Positions 53,801 through 62,369 of a DNA stretch of 64,000 bases are shown here, one piece after another. The notes beneath the pieces are model-generated. The model was not told the DNA's origin, did not search any database, and saw nothing but the letters and a program-made list of their open reading frames with translations. The position numbers and the translations under genes were made by a program. Positions within the stretch are counted from its first letter, which is position 1. Each line of letters begins with the position of its first letter. Source of the stretch: GCA-002708315 sp963676635 (GTDB lineage: Bacteria; Bacteroidota; Bacteroidia; Bacteroidales; F082); assembly GCA_963676635.1 (NCBI GenBank), contig OY781105.1, forward strand, positions 1,178,001 through 1,242,000, written 5' to 3'.

Positions 53801-55192
53801 GTGAAGCTGAATTGCCTTACCTTCAATAAGTTTAGGCTGGAAAGCTTGAATACCAAGGCGGTGCAATGTAGGAGCACGGTTGAGCAATACAGGATGTCCT
53901 TTAAGAATATTTTCCAAAATATCCCAAACTACAGCATCCTTACGTTCAACAATCTTCTTAGCAGACTTAACAGTTTTAACGATACCACGTTCAAGTAGTT
54001 TCCTAATAACGAAAGGTTTAAATAGCTCAGCAGCCATTTCTTTCGGGAAACCACACTCATTAAGTTTAAGAGTAGGTCCAACCACAATAACAGAACGACC
54101 TGAGTAGTCAACACGTTTACCAAGAAGGTTCTGACGAAAACGACCTCTTTTACCTTTAAGGCTGTCGCTAAGAGATTTCAACGGGCGATTAGAGTCCGTT
54201 TTAACAGCACTGGACTTTCTCGAGTTATCGATAAGAGAGTCAACAGCTTCCTGAAGCATACGTTTTTCATTACGCATGATAACATCCGGAGCTTTGATTT
54301 CGATAAGACGTTTTAGTCGATTGTTACGTATAATAACCCTGCGATACAAATCGTTAAGATCGGAAGTAGCGAACCTCCCACCATCGAGGGGCACAAGCGG
54401 CCTCAGTTCAGGAGGTATCACAGGAACAATTTTAATAATCATCCATTCAGGACGGTTTTCAGCACGCTTACGTGCATCTCTGAATGCTTCAAAAACCTGC
54501 AGACGCTTAAGAGCCTCAGCCTTACGCTGCTGCGATGTTTCTGTATTAGCCTTATGACGTAATTCATAAGACATCTGATCAAGATCAAGACGTGCGAGAA
54601 GGTCATGAACAGCCTCAGCACCCATCTTGGCAATAAATTTATCAGGATCATCGTCATCAAGATATTGATTTTCCGGAGGTATTGTCTCCATCATATCGAA
54701 GTATTCCTCTTCAGTAAGAAAATCAAGATACTTAACACCGTCGGCTTCTTTCACACCTGGGTTTATAACCACGTAACGCTCGTAATAAATAATCATTTCG
54801 AGCTTCTTGGTTTGCAGACCCAGAAGAGCGCCAATTTTGTTAGGCAATGAGCGGAAGAACCAGATATGCACAACAGGAACAACTAGTTGAATATGTCCCA
54901 TACGTTCACGGCGTACCTTTTTCTCTGTAACTTCCACACCACAACGGTCACAAACAATCCCTTTATACCTTATTCTTTTGTATTTTCCACAGTGACATTC
55001 ATAATCCTTTACCGGGCCGAAAATACGTTCACAAAACAAACCGTCACGCTCAGGTTTATATGTTCTGTAATTGATAGTTTCAGGTTTCAGCACTTCACCA
55101 TGCGAGCGGTCTAAAATAGACTCGGGCGATGCAAGACTGATGGTAATTTTATTAAAATTACTGGGTATTTTGCTGTCTATTCTGAAAGCCAT
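50885..55192 (-). CDS. rpoC: DNA-directed RNA polymerase subunit beta-prime
   Basis: Catalytic subunit, 1435 aa. Zinc motif 1 is CHCGKYKRIRYKGIVCDRCGVEVT, shown by its four Cys (about 66-85). The Mg2+ triad lies in FNADFDGDQMAVH. The bridge helix and trigger loop are around TLRTFHQGGTAS. Zinc motif 2 is CESKRGVCALC. The C-terminus is an acidic tail (SENPVAEAETME). The length is typical of Bacteroidota. It follows rpoB after 62 nt and closes the operon. Confidence 0.99.
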   Translation of the reverse strand: MAFRIDSKIPSNFNKITISLASPESILDRSHGEVLKPETINYRTYKPERDGLFCERIFGPVKDYECHCGKYKRIRYKGIVCDRCGVEVTEKKVRRERMGHIQLVVPVVHIWFFRSLPNKIGALLGLQTKKLEMIIYYERYVVINPGVKEADGVKYLDFLTEEEYFDMMETIPPENQYLDDDDPDKFIAKMGAEAVHDLLARLDLDQMSYELRHKANTETSQQRKAEALKRLQVFEAFRDARKRAENRPEWMIIKIVPVIPPELRPLVPLDGGRFATSDLNDLYRRVIIRNNRLKRLIEIKAPDVIMRNEKRMLQEAVDSLIDNSRKSSAVKTDSNRPLKSLSDSLKGKRGRFRQNLLGKRVDYSGRSVIVVGPTLKLNECGFPKEMAAELFKPFVIRKLLERGIVKTVKSAKKIVERKDAVVWDILENILKGHPVLLNRAPTLHRLGIQAFQPKLIEGKAIQLHPLVCTAFNADFDGDQMAVHVPLGNAAVLEAQILMLASHNILNPANGAPITVPSQDMVLGLYYITKAKKSTPEQPVKGEGMRFYSPEEVNIAYSEGSVDLHAVINVKVDVKEDGKIVNKLIETTVGRVMFNQFVPKEYGYINKLLTKKSLRDIIGEILKETSTDVTAKFLDDIKHLGFTMAFRGGLSFNLGNVKIPDVKKELISNANLEVEEVLNNYNMGFITNNERYNQIIDIWTHANSRLTNTLMKELSSDDQGFNPVYMMLDSGARGSKEQIRQLSGMRGLMAKPQKSGAKGGEIIENPILSNFKEGLSVLEYFISTHGARKGLADTALKTADAGYLTRRLVDVAQDVVINERDCGTLRGLTIRALKKNEEVVETLYDRILGRVTLHDVYHPLTNEIIIAAGEEINEEIARVIEDSPIESVEIRSVLTCESKRGVCALCYGRNLASGRLVQKGEAVGVIAAQSIGEPGTQLTLRTFHQGGTASNIAATSKIEAGYDGVVEIDDLRFVDYENDEGKKYKIVIGRSAEMKLTDPATGVVLSSSHVPYASNLYVDNGGKVKKGEVIADWDPYNAVILSEFAGKTSFENIVEGVSYRVESDEQTGYFEKVIIDSRIKNQNPIIKIIAKDGSILMSYDLPVGAHILVDENDTIKAGSVLVKIPRAFGKAGDITGGLPRVTELFEARNPSEPAVVSEIDGVVSFGPKLKRGNREVIITSRTGEEKKYLISTSKQILAQKNDFVKAGTSLSDGIMTPADILAIKGPVKVQEYIVNEIQEVYRLQGVKINDKHFETIVRQMMRKVQVDDSGDTRFLEGELVNRVDFQEVNDDIFGMKVVVDPGDSESLKAGQIITARKLRDENSSLKRRDQSLVQSRDAQPATARQVLQGITRASLQTNSFMSAASFQETTKVLTLASIQAKSDDLLGLKENVIVGHKIPAGSGLREYDDIIVGSKEEFETVMDQSENPVAEAETME

Positions 55193-55254
55193 GTATCTCT
55201 AGTTATATGTTATCAAAAATTTAAAAGTTAAAGTTTAATGCTCAATGTTTAATA

Positions 55255-58200
55255 TTAATCAAACTGAAGTTCCAGGCCAAGGCCTCGAAGTTCATGAACA
55301 AGAACGTTAAATGATTCAGGCACACTCGGGCTAGGCATTACCTCACCTTTAACAATAGTTTCATAGGCTTTGGCACGTCCGGCAACATCATCAGATTTAA
55401 CAGTTTGTATTTCCTGAAGAATATTGGAAGCACCAAAAGCTTCGAGTGCCCAAACCTCCATCTCACCAAAACGCTGACCACCAAACTGTGCTTTACCACC
55501 GAGAGGCTGTTGTGTAATAAGAGAATAAGGTCCTATAGATCTGGCATGCATCTTATCATCAACCATATGATGAAGCTTAAGCATGTAAATATATCCTACA
55601 GTAGCAGGCTGATGGAATCTCTCACCGGTACCACCATCATAGAGGTAAGTACTACCATTCTCAGGCAATCCGGCTTTTGAAAGATAACTGTTGATTTCAT
55701 CAAGTGAAGCACCGTCAAAAATAGGAGTACCGAACTTCATACCAAGTTTTTTACCAGCCCATCCAAGAACAGTTTCATATATCTGCCCCAGGTTCATACG
55801 AGAAGGTACACCCAGCGGGTTAAGTACAATATCAACAGGAGTACCATCTTCCAAGAAAGGCATATCTTCTTCACGTACGATACGTGCTACAATACCTTTG
55901 TTACCATGGCGTCCGGCCATTTTATCACCAACTTTAAGCTTACGTTTCTTAGCAACATAAACCTTAGCCATCTGAACAATACCATTAGGAAGCTCATCTC
56001 CCACAGTAGCCACAAATTTCTTACGATTAAAAACCCCCAGATATTCTTTGTACTTGATATGGTAATTATTGATAAGCTTTTTAACAAGCTCGTTTTTATT
56101 CTTATCAGTAGTCCATTTATCAGGATTAACATTAATAAAATCAATACCTGAGAGAACCTTTTGTGTAAACTTTGTCTTCTGTGGAACAACAACTTCACCG
56201 AAGTTATTAGTAACACCCTGAGAACTTCTGTTACTTACAAGAACAAAAAGTTTGTCAACAAGTTTAACTTTCAGGTCAGCAAAGAGTTTATTGTATTCTT
56301 TTTCAAGTTCTTCTATAACACCCTTTTCCTGATTCTTCAGACGCTTGTCCTTAAGAGCTCTTTTGAAAAGACTATTTCCAATTACAACACCTTTCATAGA
56401 TGGTGGAGCTTTAAGCGAAGCATTTTTTACATCACCGGCTTTATCACCAAATATAGCCCTAAGTAGCTTCTCTTCAGGAGTAGGATCACTCTCACCTTTT
56501 GGAGTAATTTTTCCTATAAGAATATCTCCTTCTCTTACTTCAGCACCAATACGAATAAGGCCATCTTCATTAAGATTTTTCGTTGTCTCAGCGCTAACAT
56601 TAGGAATATCGTTAGTAAGCTCTTCAATACCTCTTTTTGTATCACGAACTTCAAGAGAAAACTCCTCAATATGAACAGATGTAAAGATATCTTCTTTTAC
56701 AATCTTTTCAGAAATAACAATAGCATCCTCAAAGTTATAACCTTTCCATGGCATAAATGCCACTTGAAGATTACGTCCTAGAGCCAACTCACCATCCTGT
56801 GTTGCATAACCTTCACAGAGCACCTGACCTTTATTTACACGATCACCTTTTCTTACAATAGGACGCAGGTTAATGGAAGTGTTCTGGTTAGTACGCTGGA
56901 ATTTAGTAAGTGTATAAGTTTTTGTATCTTCCGCAAAACTCACAAGCTTATCCAGCTCATCACGCTCATAACGAATAGTAATAGTATCAGCATCAACATA
57001 TTCCACAACACCATTACCTTCAGCGTTGATAAGCACACGAGAATCCCGAGCCACATTACCTTCAATGCCAGTACCTACAATTGGAGCTTCAGCATTAAGT
57101 AATGGCACAGCCTGACGCATCATATTAGATCCCATAAGAGCACGGTTAGCATCGTCATGCTCAAGGAAAGGAATAAGAGAAGCAGCAATAGAAGCAATCT
57201 GATTGGGAGCGATATCCATGAGGTGTACCTCTTCACGTGGAGTGATTGGGTAATCAGCCTGATAACGCACCTTCACCTTTTGATTCACAAACTGGCCGAC
57301 TTCGTCAACAACAGTGTTTGCCTGTGCAATAATTTTATCTTCTTCTTCTTCTGCGCTAAGGTAAACAGGATCTAGATTATAATCGATCTTTCCTTCAACA
57401 ACATTTCTATAAGGAGTTTCGATAAAACCAAGATTATTTATCTGAGCATACACACATAATGAAGAAATAAGACCAATGTTAGGTCCCTCAGGTGTTTCAA
57501 TAGTACATAGACGGCCATAGTGAGTATAGTGAACGTCACGAACCTCAAATCCGGCTCTTTCACGGGAAAGACCACCAGGTCCCAAAGCAGATATACGACG
57601 TTTATGTGTAATCTCACTAAGAGGGTTAGTCTGATCCATAAACTGGCTCAGCTGGTTAGTACCAAAGAATGAGTTAATTACAGAAGAAAGAGTTTTAGCA
57701 TTTATAAGATCTGTTGGGGTGAACACTTCGTTATCACGAACATTCATTCTTTCGCGGATAGTACGAGCCATACGGGCAAGACCAACTCCAAACTGTGCAG
57801 ACAACTGTTCACCAACTGTACGTACTCTACGATTACTAAGGTGGTCAATATCATCGACAATAGTCTTGTTATTTACAAGCTTAATAAGATACTTGATAAT
57901 AAGAATGATATCTTCTTTAGTAAGAACCTTAACATCAGCAGCAGTATTAAGGTTAAGCTTTTTATTAATTCTAAAACGGCCAACTTCACCCAGATCATAT
58001 CTTTTATCAGAGAAAAACAGCTTATCAAAAATACCTCGAGCTGTTTCTTCATCAGGAGGAAGGGCATTACGAAGTTGGAAATAAATATATTCTACAGCTT
58101 CCTTACCGGAATTTGTAGTATCTTTTTGAAGACTATTAAAAATAATTGAATAGTCAGCCAGCGATTGATCATCACGATGTAGCAGTATTGTTTTAACACC

Positions 58201-59061
58201 AGCATCAATAATTTTCTCAATATGGTCACTTTCCAGAACAGTTTCACGTTCGATAATAACATCGTTACGTTCAATGGAAACAACTTCGCCAGTATCTTCA
58301 TCCACGAAATCTTCAAACCATGATCTCACCACTCTGGCAGCGAGTTTCCGACCTAATACCCGTTTAAGGCCAGCTTTGGAAACTTTAATTTCTTCAGCGA
58401 GATTAAAGATTTCCAGAATATCTTTATCGGTTTCATACCCAATTGCCCTAAGCAGAGTTGTTACGGGCATTTTTTTCTTACGATCGATATAAGCATACAT
58501 AATGTTGTTTATATCAGTAGAGAACTCCATCCAAGATCCCTTAAACGGGATAATACGCGCTGAGTACAGCTGAGTACCATTAGCATGACGATGCTGACCG
58601 AAGAAAACTCCTGGTGAGCGGTGCAACTGGGAAACCACAACACGCTCCGCACCATTAACAATAAAGGTACCTTTAGGTGTCATATAAGGAATCATTCCCA
58701 GATATACATCCTGAACAATAGTTTCAAAATCTTCATGATCAGGATCTGTACAATACAGCTTAAGTTTAGCTTTGAGTGGTACACTGTAGGTCAGGCCTCG
58801 TTCTATCGTTTCCTCAATTGAGTAGCGTGGAGGATCGATAAAATAATCCAGAAACTCAAGAACGAAGTTATTTCGGGCATCAGTAATAGGGAAATTCTCA
58901 GCGAACACCTTAAAGAGTCCTTCGTTTTTGCGGTTTTCCGGATTTGTTTCCAATTGGAAAAAGTCCTGAAACGATTTCAACTGAATATCGAGGAAATCAG
59001 GATAGTCTAATTGATTTTTCGTTGAGGCGAAATTTATTCGTCCGGTTTTAATTTCAGTCAA
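55255..59061 (-). CDS. rpoB: DNA-directed RNA polymerase subunit beta
   Basis: A 1268-aa subunit with N-terminus MTEIKTGRINFASTKNQLDYP. The rifampicin region SQFMDQTNPLSEITHKRRISALGPGG is present, quoted here only by landmarks. The late motifs GDKMAGRHGNKG and EMEVWALEAFGAS are present. The start is the TTG at 59061: an in-frame TAA lies two codons upstream and no ATG occurs in the first part of the reading frame. So an essential gene is initiated at TTG. The gene is preceded by an attenuator-like hairpin (59141-59176) after rplL. Confidence 0.98.
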   Translation of the reverse strand: MTEIKTGRINFASTKNQLDYPDFLDIQLKSFQDFFQLETNPENRKNEGLFKVFAENFPITDARNNFVLEFLDYFIDPPRYSIEETIERGLTYSVPLKAKLKLYCTDPDHEDFETIVQDVYLGMIPYMTPKGTFIVNGAERVVVSQLHRSPGVFFGQHRHANGTQLYSARIIPFKGSWMEFSTDINNIMYAYIDRKKKMPVTTLLRAIGYETDKDILEIFNLAEEIKVSKAGLKRVLGRKLAARVVRSWFEDFVDEDTGEVVSIERNDVIIERETVLESDHIEKIIDAGVKTILLHRDDQSLADYSIIFNSLQKDTTNSGKEAVEYIYFQLRNALPPDEETARGIFDKLFFSDKRYDLGEVGRFRINKKLNLNTAADVKVLTKEDIILIIKYLIKLVNNKTIVDDIDHLSNRRVRTVGEQLSAQFGVGLARMARTIRERMNVRDNEVFTPTDLINAKTLSSVINSFFGTNQLSQFMDQTNPLSEITHKRRISALGPGGLSRERAGFEVRDVHYTHYGRLCTIETPEGPNIGLISSLCVYAQINNLGFIETPYRNVVEGKIDYNLDPVYLSAEEEEDKIIAQANTVVDEVGQFVNQKVKVRYQADYPITPREEVHLMDIAPNQIASIAASLIPFLEHDDANRALMGSNMMRQAVPLLNAEAPIVGTGIEGNVARDSRVLINAEGNGVVEYVDADTITIRYERDELDKLVSFAEDTKTYTLTKFQRTNQNTSINLRPIVRKGDRVNKGQVLCEGYATQDGELALGRNLQVAFMPWKGYNFEDAIVISEKIVKEDIFTSVHIEEFSLEVRDTKRGIEELTNDIPNVSAETTKNLNEDGLIRIGAEVREGDILIGKITPKGESDPTPEEKLLRAIFGDKAGDVKNASLKAPPSMKGVVIGNSLFKRALKDKRLKNQEKGVIEELEKEYNKLFADLKVKLVDKLFVLVSNRSSQGVTNNFGEVVVPQKTKFTQKVLSGIDFINVNPDKWTTDKNKNELVKKLINNYHIKYKEYLGVFNRKKFVATVGDELPNGIVQMAKVYVAKKRKLKVGDKMAGRHGNKGIVARIVREEDMPFLEDGTPVDIVLNPLGVPSRMNLGQIYETVLGWAGKKLGMKFGTPIFDGASLDEINSYLSKAGLPENGSTYLYDGGTGERFHQPATVGYIYMLKLHHMVDDKMHARSIGPYSLITQQPLGGKAQFGGQRFGEMEVWALEAFGASNILQEIQTVKSDDVAGRAKAYETIVKGEVMPSPSVPESFNVLVHELRGLGLELQFD

Positions 59062-59140
59062 GACTTACAAGTTTTAAATTTAACAACTGTCTGGTATTCA
59101 ACCAAATAAATTAAAAGAATGATGTAAAGGAACATATAAG

Positions 59141-59176
59141 CAAACCTCTACGCCCAAAACCGGGTGTAGAGGTTTG
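59141..59176 (-). ncRNA. Attenuator-like hairpin between rplL and rpoB
   Basis: A 15-bp stem with one G-T pair (CAAACCTCTACGCCC at 59141-59155, GGGTGTAGAGGTTTG at 59162-59176) has a 6-nt loop. No T-run follows on the minus strand. It lies in the 137-nt rplL-rpoB gap, where partial termination or RNA processing is known in other bacteria. Confidence 0.7.
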
Positions 59177-59198
59177 TATAAAAAGACTAAAAAGGAAA

Positions 59199-59573
59199 TT
59201 ACTTAACTTCCACTTCAGCACCAGCTTCTTCGAGCTGTGATTTAAGTGCTTCAGCTTCGTCTTTAGAAATACCTTCTTTGATTGCCTTAGGAGCTGAGTC
59301 AACTAATTCTTTTGCTTCTTTAAGACCTAAGCTTGTAAGTTCTTTTACAAGTTTAACAACAGCAAGTTTAGATTGACCGGCAGCAGTAAGAACTACGTCG
59401 AATTCAGTCTGTTCATCTTTAGTTTCTTCGCCGCCACCTACAGGACCTGCAACAGCAACTGCAGCAGCTGCTGGTTCAATACCGTATTCTTCTTTTAATA
59501 TATCGGCTAATTCGTTAACTTCTTTAACAGTTAAGTTTACTAATTGTTCTGCAAATGCTTTTAAATCTGCCAT
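59199..59573 (-). CDS. rplL: 50S ribosomal protein L7/L12
   Basis: A 124-aa stalk protein. N-terminal dimerisation helix (MADLKAFAEQLVNLTVKEV), a short Ala/Gly hinge (AAAAVAVAGPVGGGEETKDEQ) and the C-terminal factor-binding domain (FDVVLTAAGQSKLAVVKLV ... KEGISKDEAEALKSQLEEAGA) are all normal. It forms dimers on L10 and recruits translation factors such as EF-Tu, also encoded here. It follows rplJ after 49 nt. Confidence 0.98.
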   Translation of the reverse strand: MADLKAFAEQLVNLTVKEVNELADILKEEYGIEPAAAAVAVAGPVGGGEETKDEQTEFDVVLTAAGQSKLAVVKLVKELTSLGLKEAKELVDSAPKAIKEGISKDEAEALKSQLEEAGAEVEVK

Positions 59574-59622
59574 TTTTTATCGCTTTAAATTGTGTTATTT
59601 ACTTTATTATTTTCAAAATACT

Positions 59623-60144
59623 CTATCCTTCTTTTTCAGATAAAGTTTTAAGAATTCCGCTAAGTGTACCACCAGCAGATTGTAATCCTGATACCACGTT
59701 CTTCACAGGTGACTGTAGTAACGCAACGATATCAGCAATGAGTTCATCTTTAGACTTGATTGAAACAAGGAAGTCAAGCTGATCATCACCAAGGTAAACA
59801 GTTTCTTCGATATAAGCACCTTTAATAATGGGTTTATCGCTGTTTTTTCTAAATTCCTTGATCATTTTTGCAGGTGCATTACCTGCTGTGCTAAACATAA
59901 CCGCTGTGTTTCCAACCAAAGTAGGGTATAACTCACTATAATCAGTCTCAACATTCTCCATTGCCTTCTTAAGAAGGGTGTTTTTTACCACAACAACTTT
60001 AATATCATTTTTAAAGCTCTGACGACGAAGTTTGCTTGTGCTTTCCGCATCAAGTGCTTCGATGTCAGTAATATAAAAGTTACTGCATTCATCTAACTGC
60101 TGAGTCAGATTATCAATAAGTATTTTCTTATCTTCTTTTCGCAT
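59623..60144 (-). CDS. rplJ: 50S ribosomal protein L10
   Basis: A 173-aa protein that anchors the L7/L12 stalk to 23S rRNA. It has MRKEDKKILIDNLTQQLDE at the N-terminus, KVVVVKNTLLKKAMEN and VVSGLQSAGGTLSGILKTLSEKEG at the C-terminal helix, which binds L12. L10 usually autoregulates translation of its own mRNA; the 14-nt gap to rplA leaves little room for a separate leader, so any such site would lie in the rplA end. Confidence 0.97.
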   Translation of the reverse strand: MRKEDKKILIDNLTQQLDECSNFYITDIEALDAESTSKLRRQSFKNDIKVVVVKNTLLKKAMENVETDYSELYPTLVGNTAVMFSTAGNAPAKMIKEFRKNSDKPIIKGAYIEETVYLGDDQLDFLVSIKSKDELIADIVALLQSPVKNVVSGLQSAGGTLSGILKTLSEKEG

Positions 60145-60158
60145 AAGTAATAAATATT

Positions 60159-60860
60159 TTAACCTGCCGAGGCGACTGATTTTTCATCAACTTTTATACC
60201 AGGGCTCATTGTACTTGACAAGTAAACACTTGTTACATAAGTACCTTTTGAGGCTGACGGTTTAAGTCTGATGATTGTATTAATAAGTTCTGAGGCATTT
60301 TCCTCCAGTTGCTGATCGGTAAAACTAATTTTACCAACAGTAGAATGGATAATACCATACTTATCAACTTTAAAGTCGATTTTACCAGCTTTAGCAGCTT
60401 TAACTGCATCACCTATTTCCATTGTAACAGTACCAGTCTTTGGATTAGGCATAAGACCACGAGGTCCTAATATTCTACCCAAGGCACCTACTTTACCCAT
60501 AACACTGGGCATAGTAATAACAACATCAATATCGGTCCAGCCATCCTTGATCTTTTGAACGTAGTCATCAAGACCAACATGGTCTGCACCTGCAGCTTTA
60601 GCTTCTTCTTCCTTGTCAGGTGTACATAGTACTAAAACCCTTATTTCCTTACCAGTACCATGAGGCAATGTAACAGAGCCTCTGACCATCTGGTTAGCTT
60701 TCCTAGGGTCAACATTTAGTCGCATGTTCAGATCTACAGAAGCGTTAAACTTTGTATAAGTTATATCTTTTACAAGTTTAATAGCCTCTGACAAGGAGTA
60801 CTCATTATTGCTTTCGAATTTGGCTAAAGCTTCTTTGTGTTTCTTTGATAATTTTGCCAT
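60159..60860 (-). CDS. rplA: 50S ribosomal protein L1
   Basis: A 233-aa rRNA-binding protein of the L1 stalk, with KFNASVDLNMRLNVDPRKANQMVRG, LGPRGLMPNPKTGTV (the signature) and the C-terminal GTYVTSVYLSSTMSPGIKVD. L1 commonly represses its own operon by binding the mRNA leader of rplK-rplA. It lies 23 nt after rplK and 14 nt before rplJ. Confidence 0.98.
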   Translation of the reverse strand: MAKLSKKHKEALAKFESNNEYSLSEAIKLVKDITYTKFNASVDLNMRLNVDPRKANQMVRGSVTLPHGTGKEIRVLVLCTPDKEEEAKAAGADHVGLDDYVQKIKDGWTDIDVVITMPSVMGKVGALGRILGPRGLMPNPKTGTVTMEIGDAVKAAKAGKIDFKVDKYGIIHSTVGKISFTDQQLEENASELINTIIRLKPSASKGTYVTSVYLSSTMSPGIKVDEKSVASAG

Positions 60861-60883
60861 CTTCTTCTCCTTAACGATTATTA

Positions 60884-61327
60884 CTAAATTTCAGAAGGAA
60901 ATTCACCTTTAACTCTAACGCCCATACTTCTAGCAGTACCAGCGACCATTCTCATGGCAGACTCAACAGTAAACGCATTCAGGTCTTTCATTTTACCTTC
61001 AGCAATTACTTTTACCTGATCCCAGGTAATAGAGCCAACTTTATCACGGTTAGGTTCAGAAGAGCCTTTTTTTAACTTAATGGCTTCCATTATCTGAACA
61101 GCAACCGGAGGTGTTTTGATGATAAAATCAAAGGATTTATCTTTATAAACAGTAATGATCGCTGGAATAACCTTACCGGCTTGATCCTGTGTACGAGCAT
61201 TAAACTGCTTACAAAATTCCATGATATTAACACCTTTAGCACCAAGAGCAGGTCCTACCGGTGGCGAAGGGTTTGCAGCGCCTCCTTTAATTTGTAATTT
61301 TATTAATCCACTAATTTCTTTTGCCAT
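60884..61327 (-). CDS. rplK: 50S ribosomal protein L11
   Basis: A 147-aa protein of the GTPase-associated centre. It has the Pro-rich N-terminal stretch GGAANPSPPVGPALGAKGVN, VYKDKSFDFIIKTPP, and the C-terminal SAMRMVAGTARSMGVRVKG that binds the 23S rRNA hairpin. It is important for stringent-response activation of RelA by uncharged tRNA. It is encoded 38 nt after nusG. Confidence 0.98.
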   Translation of the reverse strand: MAKEISGLIKLQIKGGAANPSPPVGPALGAKGVNIMEFCKQFNARTQDQAGKVIPAIITVYKDKSFDFIIKTPPVAVQIMEAIKLKKGSSEPNRDKVGSITWDQVKVIAEGKMKDLNAFTVESAMRMVAGTARSMGVRVKGEFPSEI

Positions 61328-61365
61328 TTTAAACCAGGGTTTAAAATTTTAGAATTTTGTTTTAA

Positions 61366-61911
61366 CTATTCCTTCTCAACCTGCATAAATCCAAGTTCCA
61401 GAGGTGTTTTTCTTCCAAAGATCTTAACCATTACTTTGAGTTTTTTCTTTTCATGATTAATATCTTCAATTATACCGCTAAAACTGTTAAACGGACCATC
61501 AATGACAGTAACCGTTTCACCAACGATATAAGGAATATTGACTTCCTCACCCATTTCGGCAAGTTCGTCAACCTTACCCAAAATACGTTTCACTTCAGAT
61601 TCACGTATAGGTTCAGGTGTACCACGGGTTCCCAGAAAATTAAGCACGTCAGGGACATTCTTAATGATATGAGGTATTTCTCCGGAGAGATCAGCTTCGA
61701 TCAATACATAACCGGGAAAATAGTTGCGTTCTTTGCTAATCTTTTTTCCTTTACGTATTTGAAAGACTTTCTCAGTGGGAATAAGAACCTGCGAAATATA
61801 ATCCTGTAAGCTCATCCTTTTGATTTCACTCTCAAGATATTCTTTCACTTTCTTCTCTTTACCGCTGACAGCTCTTACTACGTACCATCTTTTTCCTGAT
61901 TGCTCGCTCAT
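61366..61911 (-). CDS. nusG: Transcription termination/antitermination factor NusG
   Basis: A 181-aa protein. N-terminal NGN domain (KRWYVVRAVSGKEKKVKEYLE ... YFPGYVLIEADLS) binds RNA polymerase beta-prime. C-terminal KOW domain (GETVTVIDGPFNSFSGIIEDI ... FGRKTPLELGFMQVEK) contacts S10 or Rho. It couples transcription and translation. It sits between secE and rplK in the standard order. Confidence 0.97.
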   Translation of the reverse strand: MSEQSGKRWYVVRAVSGKEKKVKEYLESEIKRMSLQDYISQVLIPTEKVFQIRKGKKISKERNYFPGYVLIEADLSGEIPHIIKNVPDVLNFLGTRGTPEPIRESEVKRILGKVDELAEMGEEVNIPYIVGETVTVIDGPFNSFSGIIEDINHEKKKLKVMVKIFGRKTPLELGFMQVEKE

Positions 61912-61984
61912 ACAGGGTTGGTTGTGAATAATTTAAAACAGTTAATTATTATATATTTATCTAGTAGAACAGTACAGACTGTTA

Positions 61985-62182
61985 TTAAAACAGACCATAA
62001 AAACTCTTCAGTACACTGGAGAATGACACGTCCATCAAATAAACGACAACTGCGATTATAAGGGAAGCGACGGACACGACGATTGCACTGTTCTGCAGCT
62101 CACTCCATGTTGGCCAGGACACTTTATGCATCCATTCGTCATAGCTTGACTTAAAATAGTTAACAATACCTAATTTTGCCAT
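61985..62182 (-). CDS. secE: Protein translocase subunit SecE
   Basis: A 65-aa single-span membrane protein of the SecYEG channel. An amphipathic N-terminal helix (YFKSSYDEWMHKVSWPTWSEL, with the SWPTWSEL signature) leads into one transmembrane segment (about 32-52, VVSVASLIIAVVVYLMDVSF). The short single-TM form is typical. The gene lies 16 nt downstream of tRNA-Trp. Confidence 0.95.
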   Translation of the reverse strand: MAKLGIVNYFKSSYDEWMHKVSWPTWSELQNSAIVVSVASLIIAVVVYLMDVSFSSVLKSFYGLF

Positions 62183-62198
62183 AACATTTCAATTTTAG

Positions 62199-62271
62199 CA
62201 CGGGTGGTAGGAGTCGAACCCACAGCCTACGGTTTTGGAGACCGCCACTCTACCAATTGAGCTACACCCGT
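62199..62271 (-). tRNA. trnW: tRNA-Trp (CCA)
   Basis: A 73-nt cloverleaf on the minus strand with acceptor ACGGGTG/CACCCGT, D-arm TAGCTCAATTGGTAGA, anticodon loop CTCCAAA (anticodon CCA), TTCGA T-loop and discriminator G. No encoded CCA tail. It is located between tuf and secE, its usual place in Bacteroidota. Confidence 0.96.
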
Positions 62272-62316
62272 ATCCTTAAAGAGTATAATTTCCCATTAAT
62301 ATGGAAATTACTACTC

Positions 62317-62358
62317 AAATAAAATATTCTGAACGCCGATTTAACGGCATTCAGAATA
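62317..62358 (-). terminator. Terminator-like hairpin after tuf
   Basis: A 14-bp stem (TATTCTGAACGCCG at 62325-62338, CGGCATTCAGAATA at 62345-62358; one G-U in the minus-strand RNA) is followed by TTTTATTT on the minus strand. It starts 11 nt after the tuf stop. It may uncouple tuf expression from the downstream tRNA-Trp/secE/nusG genes. Confidence 0.8.
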
Positions 62359-62369
62359 CATCTTATATA

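Noticed and set aside
53501..53998. 165-codon plus-strand ORF within rpoC
   Set aside because: Antisense shadow of a highly conserved gene.
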